This document shows positions 50,499 through 60,287 of a DNA stretch of 64,000 nucleotides, one piece after another. This stretch comes from Porticoccaceae bacterium. GTDB taxonomy: Bacteria; Pseudomonadota; Gammaproteobacteria; Pseudomonadales; Porticoccaceae. The stretch covers positions 62,001 to 126,000 of the forward strand of contig JABILI010000014.1 in assembly GCA_018654575.1 (NCBI GenBank), read 5' to 3'. Below the pieces are notes generated by a model. That model was not told where the DNA came from. It did no database searches and saw only the letters and a list, made by a program, of their open reading frames with translations. How positions within the stretch are numbered: the stretch's first letter is position 1; every line of letters begins with the position of its first letter. A program made the translations under genes and the position numbers.

Positions 50499-51992
50499 AT
50501 GAAGATTTTTGCCGTGGTCCTGGCCATATCCCTGACTGTGTCAGGCGCGGGATGGCTATATCTCGAATCAGACCCGGCTAGGCCGACACCTTCTACAGCT
50601 GTCGACGTGCCCGCATTTATAGGTTCGCCAGCGGCCACAAGACCGGTAGTAGAGAAATCCCAACGTTTTCAGCACCCAGCCCTTGCTCCGGTAGGGTTGA
50701 ACAGTATGCATAACGACGCTGCCCAGAGTGATAGTTATCCCTGGTCAGGTCCCCTAGGTATTCAGCCGGAAGTTAGTACCCGGCAGTTCCATCGCTGGCT
50801 GGGCAGTTGTGTCGCCCAGACTTTTAATAGCAGAGGCCAGATGATTGGCACTTGCGTCACGCCCTTTGGCGTCATCCTGGTGGCGCGTGATCCAAACACA
50901 TTGGAAATACTCGCTAGGCAGGTAATCACCCGTTGGCTACCTATCGGGAAGAAGTTTAGTGGTGGTGTTTACTTCCATTTAGATAGTCAGGATAGGGTGC
51001 TGCTGGCCACCAATGACATGGCGATTCAGTTGTGGGAGTTGACGCAGCAAAGCGGCGATTACCAATGGTCGTTGCAAGAAAGTATTCCTCTTGCCAATTT
51101 GCTGGATTCTGCTGGCACCAGGCCTCATCGAATTATCGATGTAATTCCCGACTGGCAGGGTAACTACTGGCTTATTACTCGAGCAGGTGTTGTTGGCATG
51201 GTCAGTGCCGATGGTGAAGCTGGTGCTGCTGTGTCGCTAAATATCCATGGCGAGCAGGAAGGCATAGATAACGCTCTCGCTGTTGGGGAGAAGGGTGTTT
51301 TTGTGGTCTCCAGTCATGCTATATACAGCTTCCGGCGTAGCAGTGAGGGTGAGCTAACCATGCAATGGCGGCAGGCATATGATCGTGGCAGCGCAGCCAA
51401 AGAGGGCACTATGGGTTTCGGTTCTGGTACCACTCCCACCTTAGTGGGGCGAGATTACGTGGCGATTACTGATAACGCCGATGGTCAGGTTAATATCATG
51501 GTCTATGATCAAGATGACGGGGCTGTGGTCTGCAAGCATGGTATCTTTCCAGCTGATAAGGGCACTACTGAAAATTCTTTGGCGTCGGTAGGACGTTCAC
51601 TGATCGCTGAAAACAATTTCGGCTATTCGGGCCCCAAAAACGTACCGACATCAGAGCCGGGGCTCGCTCGTGTCGATATTCTTGCAGACGGTAGCGGCTG
51701 TGAAACCGTATGGGAAAACCTGGAAATAACGTCGCCGTCTGCGGTGCCCAAAGTCTCCGAAGCCAGCGGCTTGATCTATCTTTACACACGTGACGAGGCC
51801 AATCCTGCTGATTTACACGCCTGGTATTTCACAGCGGTAGATTTCCATACAGGAGAGCCTATCTACAAGTTACTCACTGGTACAGGGTGGCTCTTCAATA
51901 ATCACTATGGTTCTATTTCAATTGATCCCGATGGCGCCGCCTATGTGGGTATTATGGGCGGCCTAATAAAGATCAAAGACAGCGACCTATGA
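50499..51992 (+). CDS. Exported beta-propeller-like protein of unknown function
   Basis: Signal peptide MKIFAVVLAISLTVSGAGWLYLES; repeated strand patterns (DSQDRVLLATND, VPKVSEASGLIYLYTRDE, SIDPDGAAYVGIMGGLIKIKD). Confidence 0.6.
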   Translation: MKIFAVVLAISLTVSGAGWLYLESDPARPTPSTAVDVPAFIGSPAATRPVVEKSQRFQHPALAPVGLNSMHNDAAQSDSYPWSGPLGIQPEVSTRQFHRWLGSCVAQTFNSRGQMIGTCVTPFGVILVARDPNTLEILARQVITRWLPIGKKFSGGVYFHLDSQDRVLLATNDMAIQLWELTQQSGDYQWSLQESIPLANLLDSAGTRPHRIIDVIPDWQGNYWLITRAGVVGMVSADGEAGAAVSLNIHGEQEGIDNALAVGEKGVFVVSSHAIYSFRRSSEGELTMQWRQAYDRGSAAKEGTMGFGSGTTPTLVGRDYVAITDNADGQVNIMVYDQDDGAVVCKHGIFPADKGTTENSLASVGRSLIAENNFGYSGPKNVPTSEPGLARVDILADGSGCETVWENLEITSPSAVPKVSEASGLIYLYTRDEANPADLHAWYFTAVDFHTGEPIYKLLTGTGWLFNNHYGSISIDPDGAAYVGIMGGLIKIKDSDL

Positions 51993-52047
51993 ATCTCAAA
52001 TGGCTGTGTTACGCGCCTAAAAAGAACAAATGTTGGAGCCCATGTAA

Positions 52048-52701
52048 ATGCAAAGTGTCGTTTTGAACAACCATTCTTGTCCATTGTGCTGCAACGATAA
52101 TTTAGCAGATTATCACTGCGATAAGCATCGTTATTATTTGCAGTGCAAGCGGTGCTCCTTGGTTTCTGTGCCAAGGCAGTTTCATCTTTCTTCAGAGGCT
52201 GAAAAGGAGGTTTATGATCAACACCAAAATAATCTTAATGATCAAGGTTACAGAAAGTTTCTAAGTCGTCTTGCTGACCCTTTACTTGAAAAACTTGCGC
52301 CTAATAGTTTTGGTCTAGACTTTGGCAGCGGCCCGGGGCCCACTTTATCGCTAATGCTTGAAGAAAAGGGGCATAAGGTAAATATTTATGATCCTTTTTA
52401 CGCCCCAGATAAACGGGCCCTTGCTGGCCACTATGATTTTATTACTAGTACCGAAGTGGTTGAGCACCTAGCGGCGCCGGGGAAAGAACTCAATCGGCTG
52501 TGGGGATTATTAAAGCATGGAGGCTACCTGGGACTAATGACCAAACAGGTTGCTGACCGAGAGTCTTTTGACCGCTGGCACTATAAAAACGATCCAACCC
52601 ACATTAGTTTTTTCTCACAACAGAGTTTTGAATACCTGGGCGCCACGTGGGGCAGTGCGCCCGTCTTTATTGGCGCAGACGTAATACTCTTTAGGAAGTA
52701 G
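52048..52701 (+). CDS. Class I SAM-dependent methyltransferase with N-terminal Cys-rich segment
   Basis: CPLCCNDN...CKRCSLV; LDFGSGPGPTLSLMLEEKGHKV, STEVVEHLAAPGKELNRLWGLLKHGGYLGLMT. Confidence 0.8.
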   Translation: MQSVVLNNHSCPLCCNDNLADYHCDKHRYYLQCKRCSLVSVPRQFHLSSEAEKEVYDQHQNNLNDQGYRKFLSRLADPLLEKLAPNSFGLDFGSGPGPTLSLMLEEKGHKVNIYDPFYAPDKRALAGHYDFITSTEVVEHLAAPGKELNRLWGLLKHGGYLGLMTKQVADRESFDRWHYKNDPTHISFFSQQSFEYLGATWGSAPVFIGADVILFRK

Positions 52702-53083
52702 CTAGAACCTTTTCCCTTGCCGTAACAAAAGCCTTCACAGGCCTGCCAATATCGGACTCGGTTGTGACCCACGAACAGACGCTTAATACCCCCTATGACA
52801 GCGGCATACTGCTATGCGCAGTCGACGCGGGTGAACCAGGCTTATGTAGCTGTTTGAGAATCTCTGAACCGTCACCGTTTTCAACAGGCATAACCTCACG
52901 TCTCGTCATAAAGAGCTTTAAGCTGTTGTTCTGCGTGTATTTTGTCGCGTAGAGACATATCTAAATTGATCCGTTCTTGATAGATTTCAATGATAATCAG
53001 AATAAGAAGCAGTAAACCATAGACTAAACCTTCTAGAAAGTTAGAATATCGTTCTTTAAACAAAATGAACCCAGAGAAGACTT

Positions 53084-55243
53084 ATGTTCAGTGGACAAAC
53101 CCTTACGCTAAAAATGATTGAAAATGACTTCGCCGAGATTAATTTCAATAGCCTTACAGGCTCGGTTAACAAGTTTGACAAGAAAACACTGGGCGAGCTG
53201 GAAACAGCGGTGGGGATGCTAAAGAGTGAAGCGTCCATCAAGGGTCTGCTGGTAAGTAGCAGCAAGTCGGTTTTCGTAGTGGGAGCCGATATTACTGAAT
53301 TTACCGCGATGTTTGCCGCACCAAAAGAAGAATTTATAGCGGGGGCTCAGCACGCTAACGGTCTTTTCTCGGCCATTGAAGATCTCCCTTACCCTTCGGT
53401 AGCGGCCATTAATGGGTTTGCCCTTGGCGGCGGCTTCGAAATCTGTCTGGCCTGTGATTCACGAGTCATGAATATTAAGGCGACTATAGGGCTGCCTGAG
53501 ACCGGGCTTGGTATAATCCCAGGATGGGGTGGTACTGTGCGTCTCCCTAGGCTGATTGGTTTTACTACAGCAGCTCAGTGGATCTCTTCAGGGGTGCAAC
53601 AATCAGCTCAATCAGCTTTACAAGCAGGCGCTGTGGACCAGTTAATAGAGGCCGATAGTGTAAGAGACGCGGCCCTCTCATTGCTGGTATCCCATGCCAA
53701 TGGCGAAGTGGACTTTGAAGAGCGTCGAATCAGCAAACGCTCTGCAGTCAACGTCAGTTCGCCCGAGATCGCGGAAACAGCGGACAAACTTCAGAGTGCT
53801 ATTTTGGGTAGATCGGGCAACAAGTATCCTGCGCCGTTAAAGGTGATAGGGCTATTAAGTGCCGCGGCTTTGGTTGATCGAGACACGGCGATTGATTTGG
53901 AAAACCAAACATTTTATGAATTGAGCCACACAGCAGAGGCGAGGGCGCTAGTTGGCCTGTTTTTGGGTGGTCAATATGTCGTCAAACAAGCGAAAGTCCG
54001 CAACGCGCCTTTTAAAGATAGCGCACAGCCCATTAGTAGTGCAGCGGTTATTGGTGCCGGTATTATGGGTGGCGGTATCGCCTATCAAAATGCTTTAAAG
54101 GGTTATTCGGTTGTCATGAAGGATATTGCCCAGCCAGCCCTCGACCTCGGCATGAGTGAGGCAGCCAAACTTCTAAATAAGGGTGTACAACGCGGCAAAC
54201 TAACCGAGGCTAAGTCGGCTCAAATTATCAGTCAAATACAACCAACCCTCGACGATACAGCTATTAGCGATAGCAATATGGTAGTTGAGGCGGTGGTCGA
54301 AATAGAGTCGGTTAAGGCCCAGGTTCTGGCCACGGTAGAAGCTCAGCTGTCAAACCCAGATAGCATCATTACCTCGAACACTTCAACGATCTCTATTACG
54401 TCTCTTGCAGAGTCATTGCAGCGTCCAGAAAACTTTTGTGGCATGCACTTTTTTAATCCCGTTCATGCCATGCCCCTTGTAGAGATTATTCGTGGAGAAA
54501 AAACCTCAGATAAAACTATTGCAGCGGTCTGTGCCTATACCCTAAGCCTTGGCAAAAAACCTATTGTCGTCAATGACTGCCCTGGTTTCTTGGTCAATCG
54601 CGTCCTCTTTGCCACTATGTTCGGCATGGAAATGTTAATCGCGGAGGGGGCTGACTTTCAACAGATCGACCATGCACTTGAGGCCTGGGGCTTGCCTATG
54701 GGTCCGGCCTATCTCTCTGATGTTGTCGGATTGGACACTATTGTTCATTGTTATTCCGTCATGCTGGCTGGAATACCGGAACGTTTCATTGAGATCTCGC
54801 CAGCCCGTCCATCTGCAATGCTGGTAGATGCAAATAGGCTAGGCCAAAAGAATGGTCTTGGTTATTACGGATATCAAAATGACGAGAGGGGCCGCGCAGC
54901 AAAGGCGCCAGACCCGTTGGTTATCCAGGCTTTTGAAGAACAATTTGGCACAACACGACCATTTGATGAGCAGGAGATAGTGACTCGTGTACTGCTGCCC
55001 ATGGGGATGGAAATGGCCCGTTGCCTGGAAGAGGACATCGTTGGCTCTCCAACCGAGGCAGACATGGCATTGATTTACGGACTTGGTTTCCCATCGTTTA
55101 GAGGCGGCATCTGTCGCTGGATGGACGAGATTGGATTGGCTGAAATTTGCGCCCTGGGTGACCAATACAGTCACATCAGTCCTCTGTATCAACCCACCGA
55201 CAGAATGCGTGCGATGGCGGCCAACGGAGAAACTTTTTACTAG
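53084..55243 (+). CDS. fadB: Fatty acid oxidation complex subunit alpha FadB
   Basis: VVGADITEF, AAINGFALGGGFEICLACD, AVIGAGIMGGGIAYQNALKGY, FCGMHFFNPVHAMPLVEIIRG. Confidence 0.92.
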   Translation: MFSGQTLTLKMIENDFAEINFNSLTGSVNKFDKKTLGELETAVGMLKSEASIKGLLVSSSKSVFVVGADITEFTAMFAAPKEEFIAGAQHANGLFSAIEDLPYPSVAAINGFALGGGFEICLACDSRVMNIKATIGLPETGLGIIPGWGGTVRLPRLIGFTTAAQWISSGVQQSAQSALQAGAVDQLIEADSVRDAALSLLVSHANGEVDFEERRISKRSAVNVSSPEIAETADKLQSAILGRSGNKYPAPLKVIGLLSAAALVDRDTAIDLENQTFYELSHTAEARALVGLFLGGQYVVKQAKVRNAPFKDSAQPISSAAVIGAGIMGGGIAYQNALKGYSVVMKDIAQPALDLGMSEAAKLLNKGVQRGKLTEAKSAQIISQIQPTLDDTAISDSNMVVEAVVEIESVKAQVLATVEAQLSNPDSIITSNTSTISITSLAESLQRPENFCGMHFFNPVHAMPLVEIIRGEKTSDKTIAAVCAYTLSLGKKPIVVNDCPGFLVNRVLFATMFGMEMLIAEGADFQQIDHALEAWGLPMGPAYLSDVVGLDTIVHCYSVMLAGIPERFIEISPARPSAMLVDANRLGQKNGLGYYGYQNDERGRAAKAPDPLVIQAFEEQFGTTRPFDEQEIVTRVLLPMGMEMARCLEEDIVGSPTEADMALIYGLGFPSFRGGICRWMDEIGLAEICALGDQYSHISPLYQPTDRMRAMAANGETFY

Positions 55244-56161
55244 TTATAAGTACTCGCTAAAAAAGGACCACACTTCTTCGCTGGCGTTGATATCTCGATT
55301 GCCGGACTGCGCGCGGACCCAATCCATAGGGTATTGCCACCAGGGTACCTGCGCACCTGGCCAATGATGACCGTCACCTTCAATAATATAAAACCAGACT
55401 TGCTGGTTGTTATCCTTCCTAAAGTAGCGCTCAAAGGTTATTGAACTGCCATCATTGGGGTCCTTGTCCTCAAGGTTAGTTGAGGTTTTCTCACTAAGAC
55501 CCATTGCTTTGACAAAAAACTGGGTCGAAGAAGGAAGGTCATAATAGGCGCCATATCCATCACTGTTATCCATATCACCCTCGAAAGGGGAGATATCATC
55601 TGCCGTCCCATGCATCTCAAGCAAAGGGATAGCCTTGCTTGTGTTGCAGGAGTCAGCGATACCCTTCATTAAAACACCGGTAATAGAGGCTACCGCGCGA
55701 AATATATCTGCTGATGTGCAGGCAAGCATATAACTCACCTCACCGCCATTTGACATGCCCGTAGCAAATGTTTTTGTGGGGCTTAAGCTATACCGTTGCC
55801 TGACATCAATGGTTAAATTTCGAATAAAGTCTAAGTCATCTACATCGGAGTCTTTGTGAAAATCATAACCGACATTAAAAAAAGTGTTCCCTCTTAGGTC
55901 TACTGTTCCTTGGGGGTAGACGACAACAAAGCCCTCGCGGTCGGCTATATCGTTCATTTTGGAGTAATCCATAATATATTTGGCCGCGCTAGTGTAGCCA
56001 TGAATCACCACCATTAAGGGCGCGTCTGGCTTCAAGTCAGCAGGCAGATGCAACCAATAGGTGCGCTGTAGCCCTTGGTGAGGAAACGTTTTTTCTCCCG
56101 TAAAGGCATCACCCACACTTAGCGGCGACACAAACAGTAAAGCGAGTAATAAAAATTTCAT
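55244..56161 (-). CDS. Secreted PHB depolymerase/feruloyl-esterase-like hydrolase
   Basis: Signal peptide; PLMVVIHGYTSAAKYIMDYSKMNDIADREGFVVVYPQG, TGMSNGGEVSYMLAC, GDGHHWPG. Confidence 0.8.
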   Translation of the reverse strand: MKFLLLALLFVSPLSVGDAFTGEKTFPHQGLQRTYWLHLPADLKPDAPLMVVIHGYTSAAKYIMDYSKMNDIADREGFVVVYPQGTVDLRGNTFFNVGYDFHKDSDVDDLDFIRNLTIDVRQRYSLSPTKTFATGMSNGGEVSYMLACTSADIFRAVASITGVLMKGIADSCNTSKAIPLLEMHGTADDISPFEGDMDNSDGYGAYYDLPSSTQFFVKAMGLSEKTSTNLEDKDPNDGSSITFERYFRKDNNQQVWFYIIEGDGHHWPGAQVPWWQYPMDWVRAQSGNRDINASEEVWSFFSEYL

Positions 56162-56180
56162 AACAGTCACCCTCAACAGG

Positions 56181-57374
56181 CTAACGCCGGCCGGCTTGGT
56201 GGGCGATGGATCTAAATAGGGCTAAATGGACCCAATCGCTGGATGGCGTATAAGTGGTGTCATTATAGTAAGGATTGGCCGACAACTTGGCGATCACAGT
56301 GTTAGTCTCACGATTGACATAAACATATTGATTGTAGACACCCATCGCCATGAACTCTCCCTCGTTGCCCGGCGGAATCCACCACTGGTACCCATAACCA
56401 AAATCAGGGCCTGGCTGCACATGTGGACCGTCTGGGGTGATCGAATCAGCCACCCAGGCCTTAGGCACGATCTGTTGGCCGTTTAAGGCCCCATTATGAA
56501 GATACATAGATCCTATCTTCGCAAAGTCGCGTAGCGTCAAGTTAAGGCCCCCTAGAGCCATCTCGGCGTTAGCACCGTCTGCAATCCAATACCCCTCATG
56601 CTCCATGCCCGCAGCGTCATAGAGATTTTCTTGCATATACTCGGTAATCCTTTGCCCCGTCGCGCGATTAAGTACCATACTCAGCACATGGGTATCTATA
56701 CTCACATAATGGTTTTTTGTGCCTGGTTTTACGCCGCGATTGAGGCCAGCGGCAAAAGCATCTTGTGAATTACCCAATGCAAAATCTCGGCCCCAGCGGT
56801 TAATGTCGCTATAAAAGTCGCCATAATCCTCGTTAAAAGCGATTCCAGATGACATCTGCAATGCATCTTTGATACGCACCCCTTCATAGCCAGAGCCCAC
56901 TAACTGAGGAGCGTAGAGGTCAACAGCCTGCTCAATACTGGTGATCTGGCCCTTATCAACAGCGATACCGATCAGTGCCGAGATAAACGACTTCGCCATA
57001 GACCAAGAGATATTCTGTGTTGTCTGGGTATTACCCAAAAAGTAATCCTCAGAAACAATGACATCGTCCTGAATAACCAAAAATCCCGTAGTCCAAGAGT
57101 CCTTAAGGAAAGCTTGGGTAGCATAATCTTGGTCATCGTAGCTGAAGTTGGAGGGCAGTGATCCTGATAGGTCGACCGTATAGCGATAAGGTTGATTGGA
57201 TTTTTCTAAACGCATGGCCGGCCAAATAGCCGTGGCCGAACGAAAGCTTTCGACAATTCTATCTTCATCAAACAGGTGTATGGTGAGGTATAGTGCTTGC
57301 ATCTTTGGATAGAACCAAACGCAGGCTAAGATTAGACCTACCGTTAAACTGACACCAATCCTTTTTATGGTCAC
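56181..57374 (-). CDS. Beta-lactamase-family serine hydrolase
   Basis: NISWSMAKSFISALIGIAVDKGQI (SxxK), YVSIDTHVLSMVLNRATG, GYGYQWWIPPG. Confidence 0.85.
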   Translation of the reverse strand: MTIKRIGVSLTVGLILACVWFYPKMQALYLTIHLFDEDRIVESFRSATAIWPAMRLEKSNQPYRYTVDLSGSLPSNFSYDDQDYATQAFLKDSWTTGFLVIQDDVIVSEDYFLGNTQTTQNISWSMAKSFISALIGIAVDKGQITSIEQAVDLYAPQLVGSGYEGVRIKDALQMSSGIAFNEDYGDFYSDINRWGRDFALGNSQDAFAAGLNRGVKPGTKNHYVSIDTHVLSMVLNRATGQRITEYMQENLYDAAGMEHEGYWIADGANAEMALGGLNLTLRDFAKIGSMYLHNGALNGQQIVPKAWVADSITPDGPHVQPGPDFGYGYQWWIPPGNEGEFMAMGVYNQYVYVNRETNTVIAKLSANPYYNDTTYTPSSDWVHLALFRSIAHQAGRR

Positions 57375-57489
57375 GACACATCCCTCAAAGTCATACAGTT
57401 GGGGTTGATAGCCTCTGAAAGCTCAAGATTAGACAGCATATACAATGAGTGCAACCTATTTCAAACCAATGGAAAACAGGCAGACACAA

Positions 57490-57515
57490 AAAAGGGCGGA
57501 TAAAGATCCGCCCTC
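57490..57515 (-). terminator. Rho-independent terminator downstream of aceA
   Basis: GGGCGGA-TAAAGA-TCCGCCC hairpin followed on the minus strand by a T tract. Confidence 0.8.
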
Positions 57516-57538
57516 AATCGATACTAACTAATTTAAAC

Positions 57539-59119
57539 CTAGAACTGGTTCATTGTGTTGTCTTTACCTGACGCCTTAAGTGCAGCTTCACCGGCAAAGA
57601 ACTCTTTGTGGTCATCACCCATGTCAGACCCGGCCATGTTTTGATGTTTAACACAGGCGATACCCTGACGAATTTCCTTGCGTTGCACGCCAGCAACGTA
57701 ACCCAGCATGCCTTGTTCGCCAAAGTAATCCTTAGCAAGGTTGTTAGTAGACAGGGCAGCGGTGTGGTACGTAGGCAGCGTAATCAAATGGTGGAAAATT
57801 CCAGCACCCTTAGCCGCATCCGCTTGGAAAGTGCGAATCTTTTCATCCGCCTCTACACCCAAGTCAGTCACGTCATAAACGGCATTCATGAGGTCTGCAC
57901 GGTCATAGTTTGAAACATCTTGGCCGGCTTCAGACCATGCATCAAAGATCTGCTGACGGAAGTTAAGTGTCCAGTTAAACGACGGGCTATTGTTGTAGAC
58001 AAGTTTAGCGTTAGGTACGGCTTTACGAATCTCATCAACCATGGCGCCAATCTGACCGATATGAGGCTTCTCGGTCTCAATCCAAATCATATCTGCGCCG
58101 TTCTGCAGGCTAGTAATAGAGTCCAGTATGCATCGTGCTTCGCCTGTGCCAGCCTTAAACTGGAATAGGTTACTTGGCAGACGTTTAGGCCGAACCAGCT
58201 TGCCATTTTGGTTAATCACTACATCACCATTTTTCATGTCTGCTGGCGTTACTTCTTCAACATCTAAGAACGCGTTGTACTGATCACCCAAATCGCCTGG
58301 CTCGTTGGTCACTGCGATTTGTTTGGTTAGGCCTGCACCCAATGAATCTGTACGGGCAACAATCACACCCTCATCAATGCCTAATTCAAGGAAGGCATAG
58401 CGAACAGCGTTAATTTTAGCTAAGAAGTCAGAATGAGGAACAGTCACCTTACCGTCCTGGTGACCACATTGCTTTTCATCAGAGACTTGGTTCTCAATCT
58501 GAATACAACAGGCGCCAGCTTCAATCATCTGCTTCGCCATAAGGTAAGTAGCTTCAGCGTTACCAAAACCCGCATCAATATCAGCAATAATTGGCACTAT
58601 GTGAGTTTCAAAATTATCGATCTGGGCTTTAATAGCCACTTTAGCATCGCCCTGAGCTGCATCTAACTGGCGAAATAGACCCGCTAGTTCACGAGCATCT
58701 GCCTGACGTAGGAAGGTATAGAGCTCAGCGATAAGAGACGCCACCGACGTCTTCTCGTGCATAGACTGATCGGGAAGAGGTCCGAACTCAGATCGCAGCG
58801 CTGCAACCATCCATCCTGACAGGTAAAGGTACTTCTTCTTCGTGGTACCGAAATGCTTTTTGATGGCGATCAGCTTCTGCTGTCCAATAAATCCATGCCA
58901 GCAACCCAGTGATTGAGTATAAGCGGCAGGGTCAGCATCGTACTCATCCATGTCCGCACGCATTATGCCAGCGGTGTATTTGGCAATCTCAAGACCCGTT
59001 TTGAAGCGGTTTTGAGCGCGCATACGGGCGGCGGAGTCAGCATCGATAGCGCTCCAGTTGCCCTTATTGTCTTCTATGACTTTTGCCAAATCGGCTGAAT
59101 CCTGGTTGAAAGTTGACAT
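57539..59119 (-). CDS. aceA: Isocitrate lyase (long form)
   Basis: PIIADIDAGFGNAEATYLMAKQMIEAGACCIQIENQVSDEKQCGHQDGKVTVPH; start MSTFNQDS at 59119. Confidence 0.94.
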   Translation of the reverse strand: MSTFNQDSADLAKVIEDNKGNWSAIDADSAARMRAQNRFKTGLEIAKYTAGIMRADMDEYDADPAAYTQSLGCWHGFIGQQKLIAIKKHFGTTKKKYLYLSGWMVAALRSEFGPLPDQSMHEKTSVASLIAELYTFLRQADARELAGLFRQLDAAQGDAKVAIKAQIDNFETHIVPIIADIDAGFGNAEATYLMAKQMIEAGACCIQIENQVSDEKQCGHQDGKVTVPHSDFLAKINAVRYAFLELGIDEGVIVARTDSLGAGLTKQIAVTNEPGDLGDQYNAFLDVEEVTPADMKNGDVVINQNGKLVRPKRLPSNLFQFKAGTGEARCILDSITSLQNGADMIWIETEKPHIGQIGAMVDEIRKAVPNAKLVYNNSPSFNWTLNFRQQIFDAWSEAGQDVSNYDRADLMNAVYDVTDLGVEADEKIRTFQADAAKGAGIFHHLITLPTYHTAALSTNNLAKDYFGEQGMLGYVAGVQRKEIRQGIACVKHQNMAGSDMGDDHKEFFAGEAALKASGKDNTMNQF

Positions 59120-59222
59120 GTAAACAAACCTTATTTTGGTTGTGAAATTTGACTGTGGCCCTATTTTAGGTATCATGCCGTCATTATCCTAGTTTATCAT
59201 TTCTATCTTGAGTATTTTTTGT

Positions 59223-60164
59223 ATGAATATGTCTAAAGTGGATTTAAATCTCCTCGTTTACCTTGATGTGCTACTTCGCGAATGTAACGTAACCCGCGCG
59301 GCAGAAGAGCTGGGTATAAGTCAACCCGCCATGTCAAACAGCTTACGACGGTTAAGAGACCTGTTTAATGATCCTATTTTGGTCCGCACCAGCGACGGTA
59401 TGACGCCTACAGCGCGGGCGCTAGAGTTACAGCCATTAGTTCGTTCAGTCCTAGCTGCTGCAGAGCTAGCTGTTTTACCTAAGACTGACTTTGATCCTGG
59501 TGTTTCAAGCCGAATATTTCGCATCATGGCAAGTGACTACACTGAATCGACGCTGTTACCCGTTCTACTGACCAGCCTGCGTAAACAGGCTCCTGGCATT
59601 CGTTTAGATATCATGACCCCCAGTGATGTGAGTTTTCATGACGTTGAAAGGGGCAAGGTTGACCTCGTTATCAACCGATTTGACACATTGCCCCAATCTT
59701 TCCACCAGGTACACCTCTGGGATGATAGCTTTTCCTGCGTAGTGAGCGCCAAAAACCCTGTTACCAAAAACTGGAATCTTGATTCATACCTCTCAAGCAA
59801 ACATGTCTGGGTTAGTAAAACCGGCATGGGCGTAGGTGTGGGAATGAGCCCGGACGACGTGCAACGGCTAGGCTGGGTCGATGATGCTCTAGAGAAGATC
59901 GGTGCAAAACGAGACATTACCGTGTTTACACGACATTACCAGGCCGCGCTCTTTTTGGGCGAGCAAGACGATCTCATCGTCACCTTGCCATCGATGGCCG
60001 CTCAAAGGCTAAAAGATGACGCAAGCGTCGTTGTGTTGGAGCCACCGTTTGAAATTCCACGCTTACGCCTAAAAATGGTCTGGAGCCCGTTACTGCAGCA
60101 CGATCCAGGCCACAGGTGGATGAGGCAGCTAATCAAAAAGGTCTCCGAGGAAATGCTTCGTTAA
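59223..60164 (+). CDS. LysR-family transcriptional regulator
   Basis: KVDLNLLVYLDVLLRECNVTRAAEELGISQPAMSNSLRRLRDLFNDPILVRT. Confidence 0.92.
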   Translation: MNMSKVDLNLLVYLDVLLRECNVTRAAEELGISQPAMSNSLRRLRDLFNDPILVRTSDGMTPTARALELQPLVRSVLAAAELAVLPKTDFDPGVSSRIFRIMASDYTESTLLPVLLTSLRKQAPGIRLDIMTPSDVSFHDVERGKVDLVINRFDTLPQSFHQVHLWDDSFSCVVSAKNPVTKNWNLDSYLSSKHVWVSKTGMGVGVGMSPDDVQRLGWVDDALEKIGAKRDITVFTRHYQAALFLGEQDDLIVTLPSMAAQRLKDDASVVVLEPPFEIPRLRLKMVWSPLLQHDPGHRWMRQLIKKVSEEMLR

Positions 60165-60287
60165 CCCGCAACTATGGAATCTAGTATCTACTTCCTGAAT
60201 AGCAGGGATATAGGCAATAGATTTGGAAAATCTTGGTTGAGTCAATAAACTTAGAGCAAGTGTTTTAATTGCCGGAGAAACAGCACC

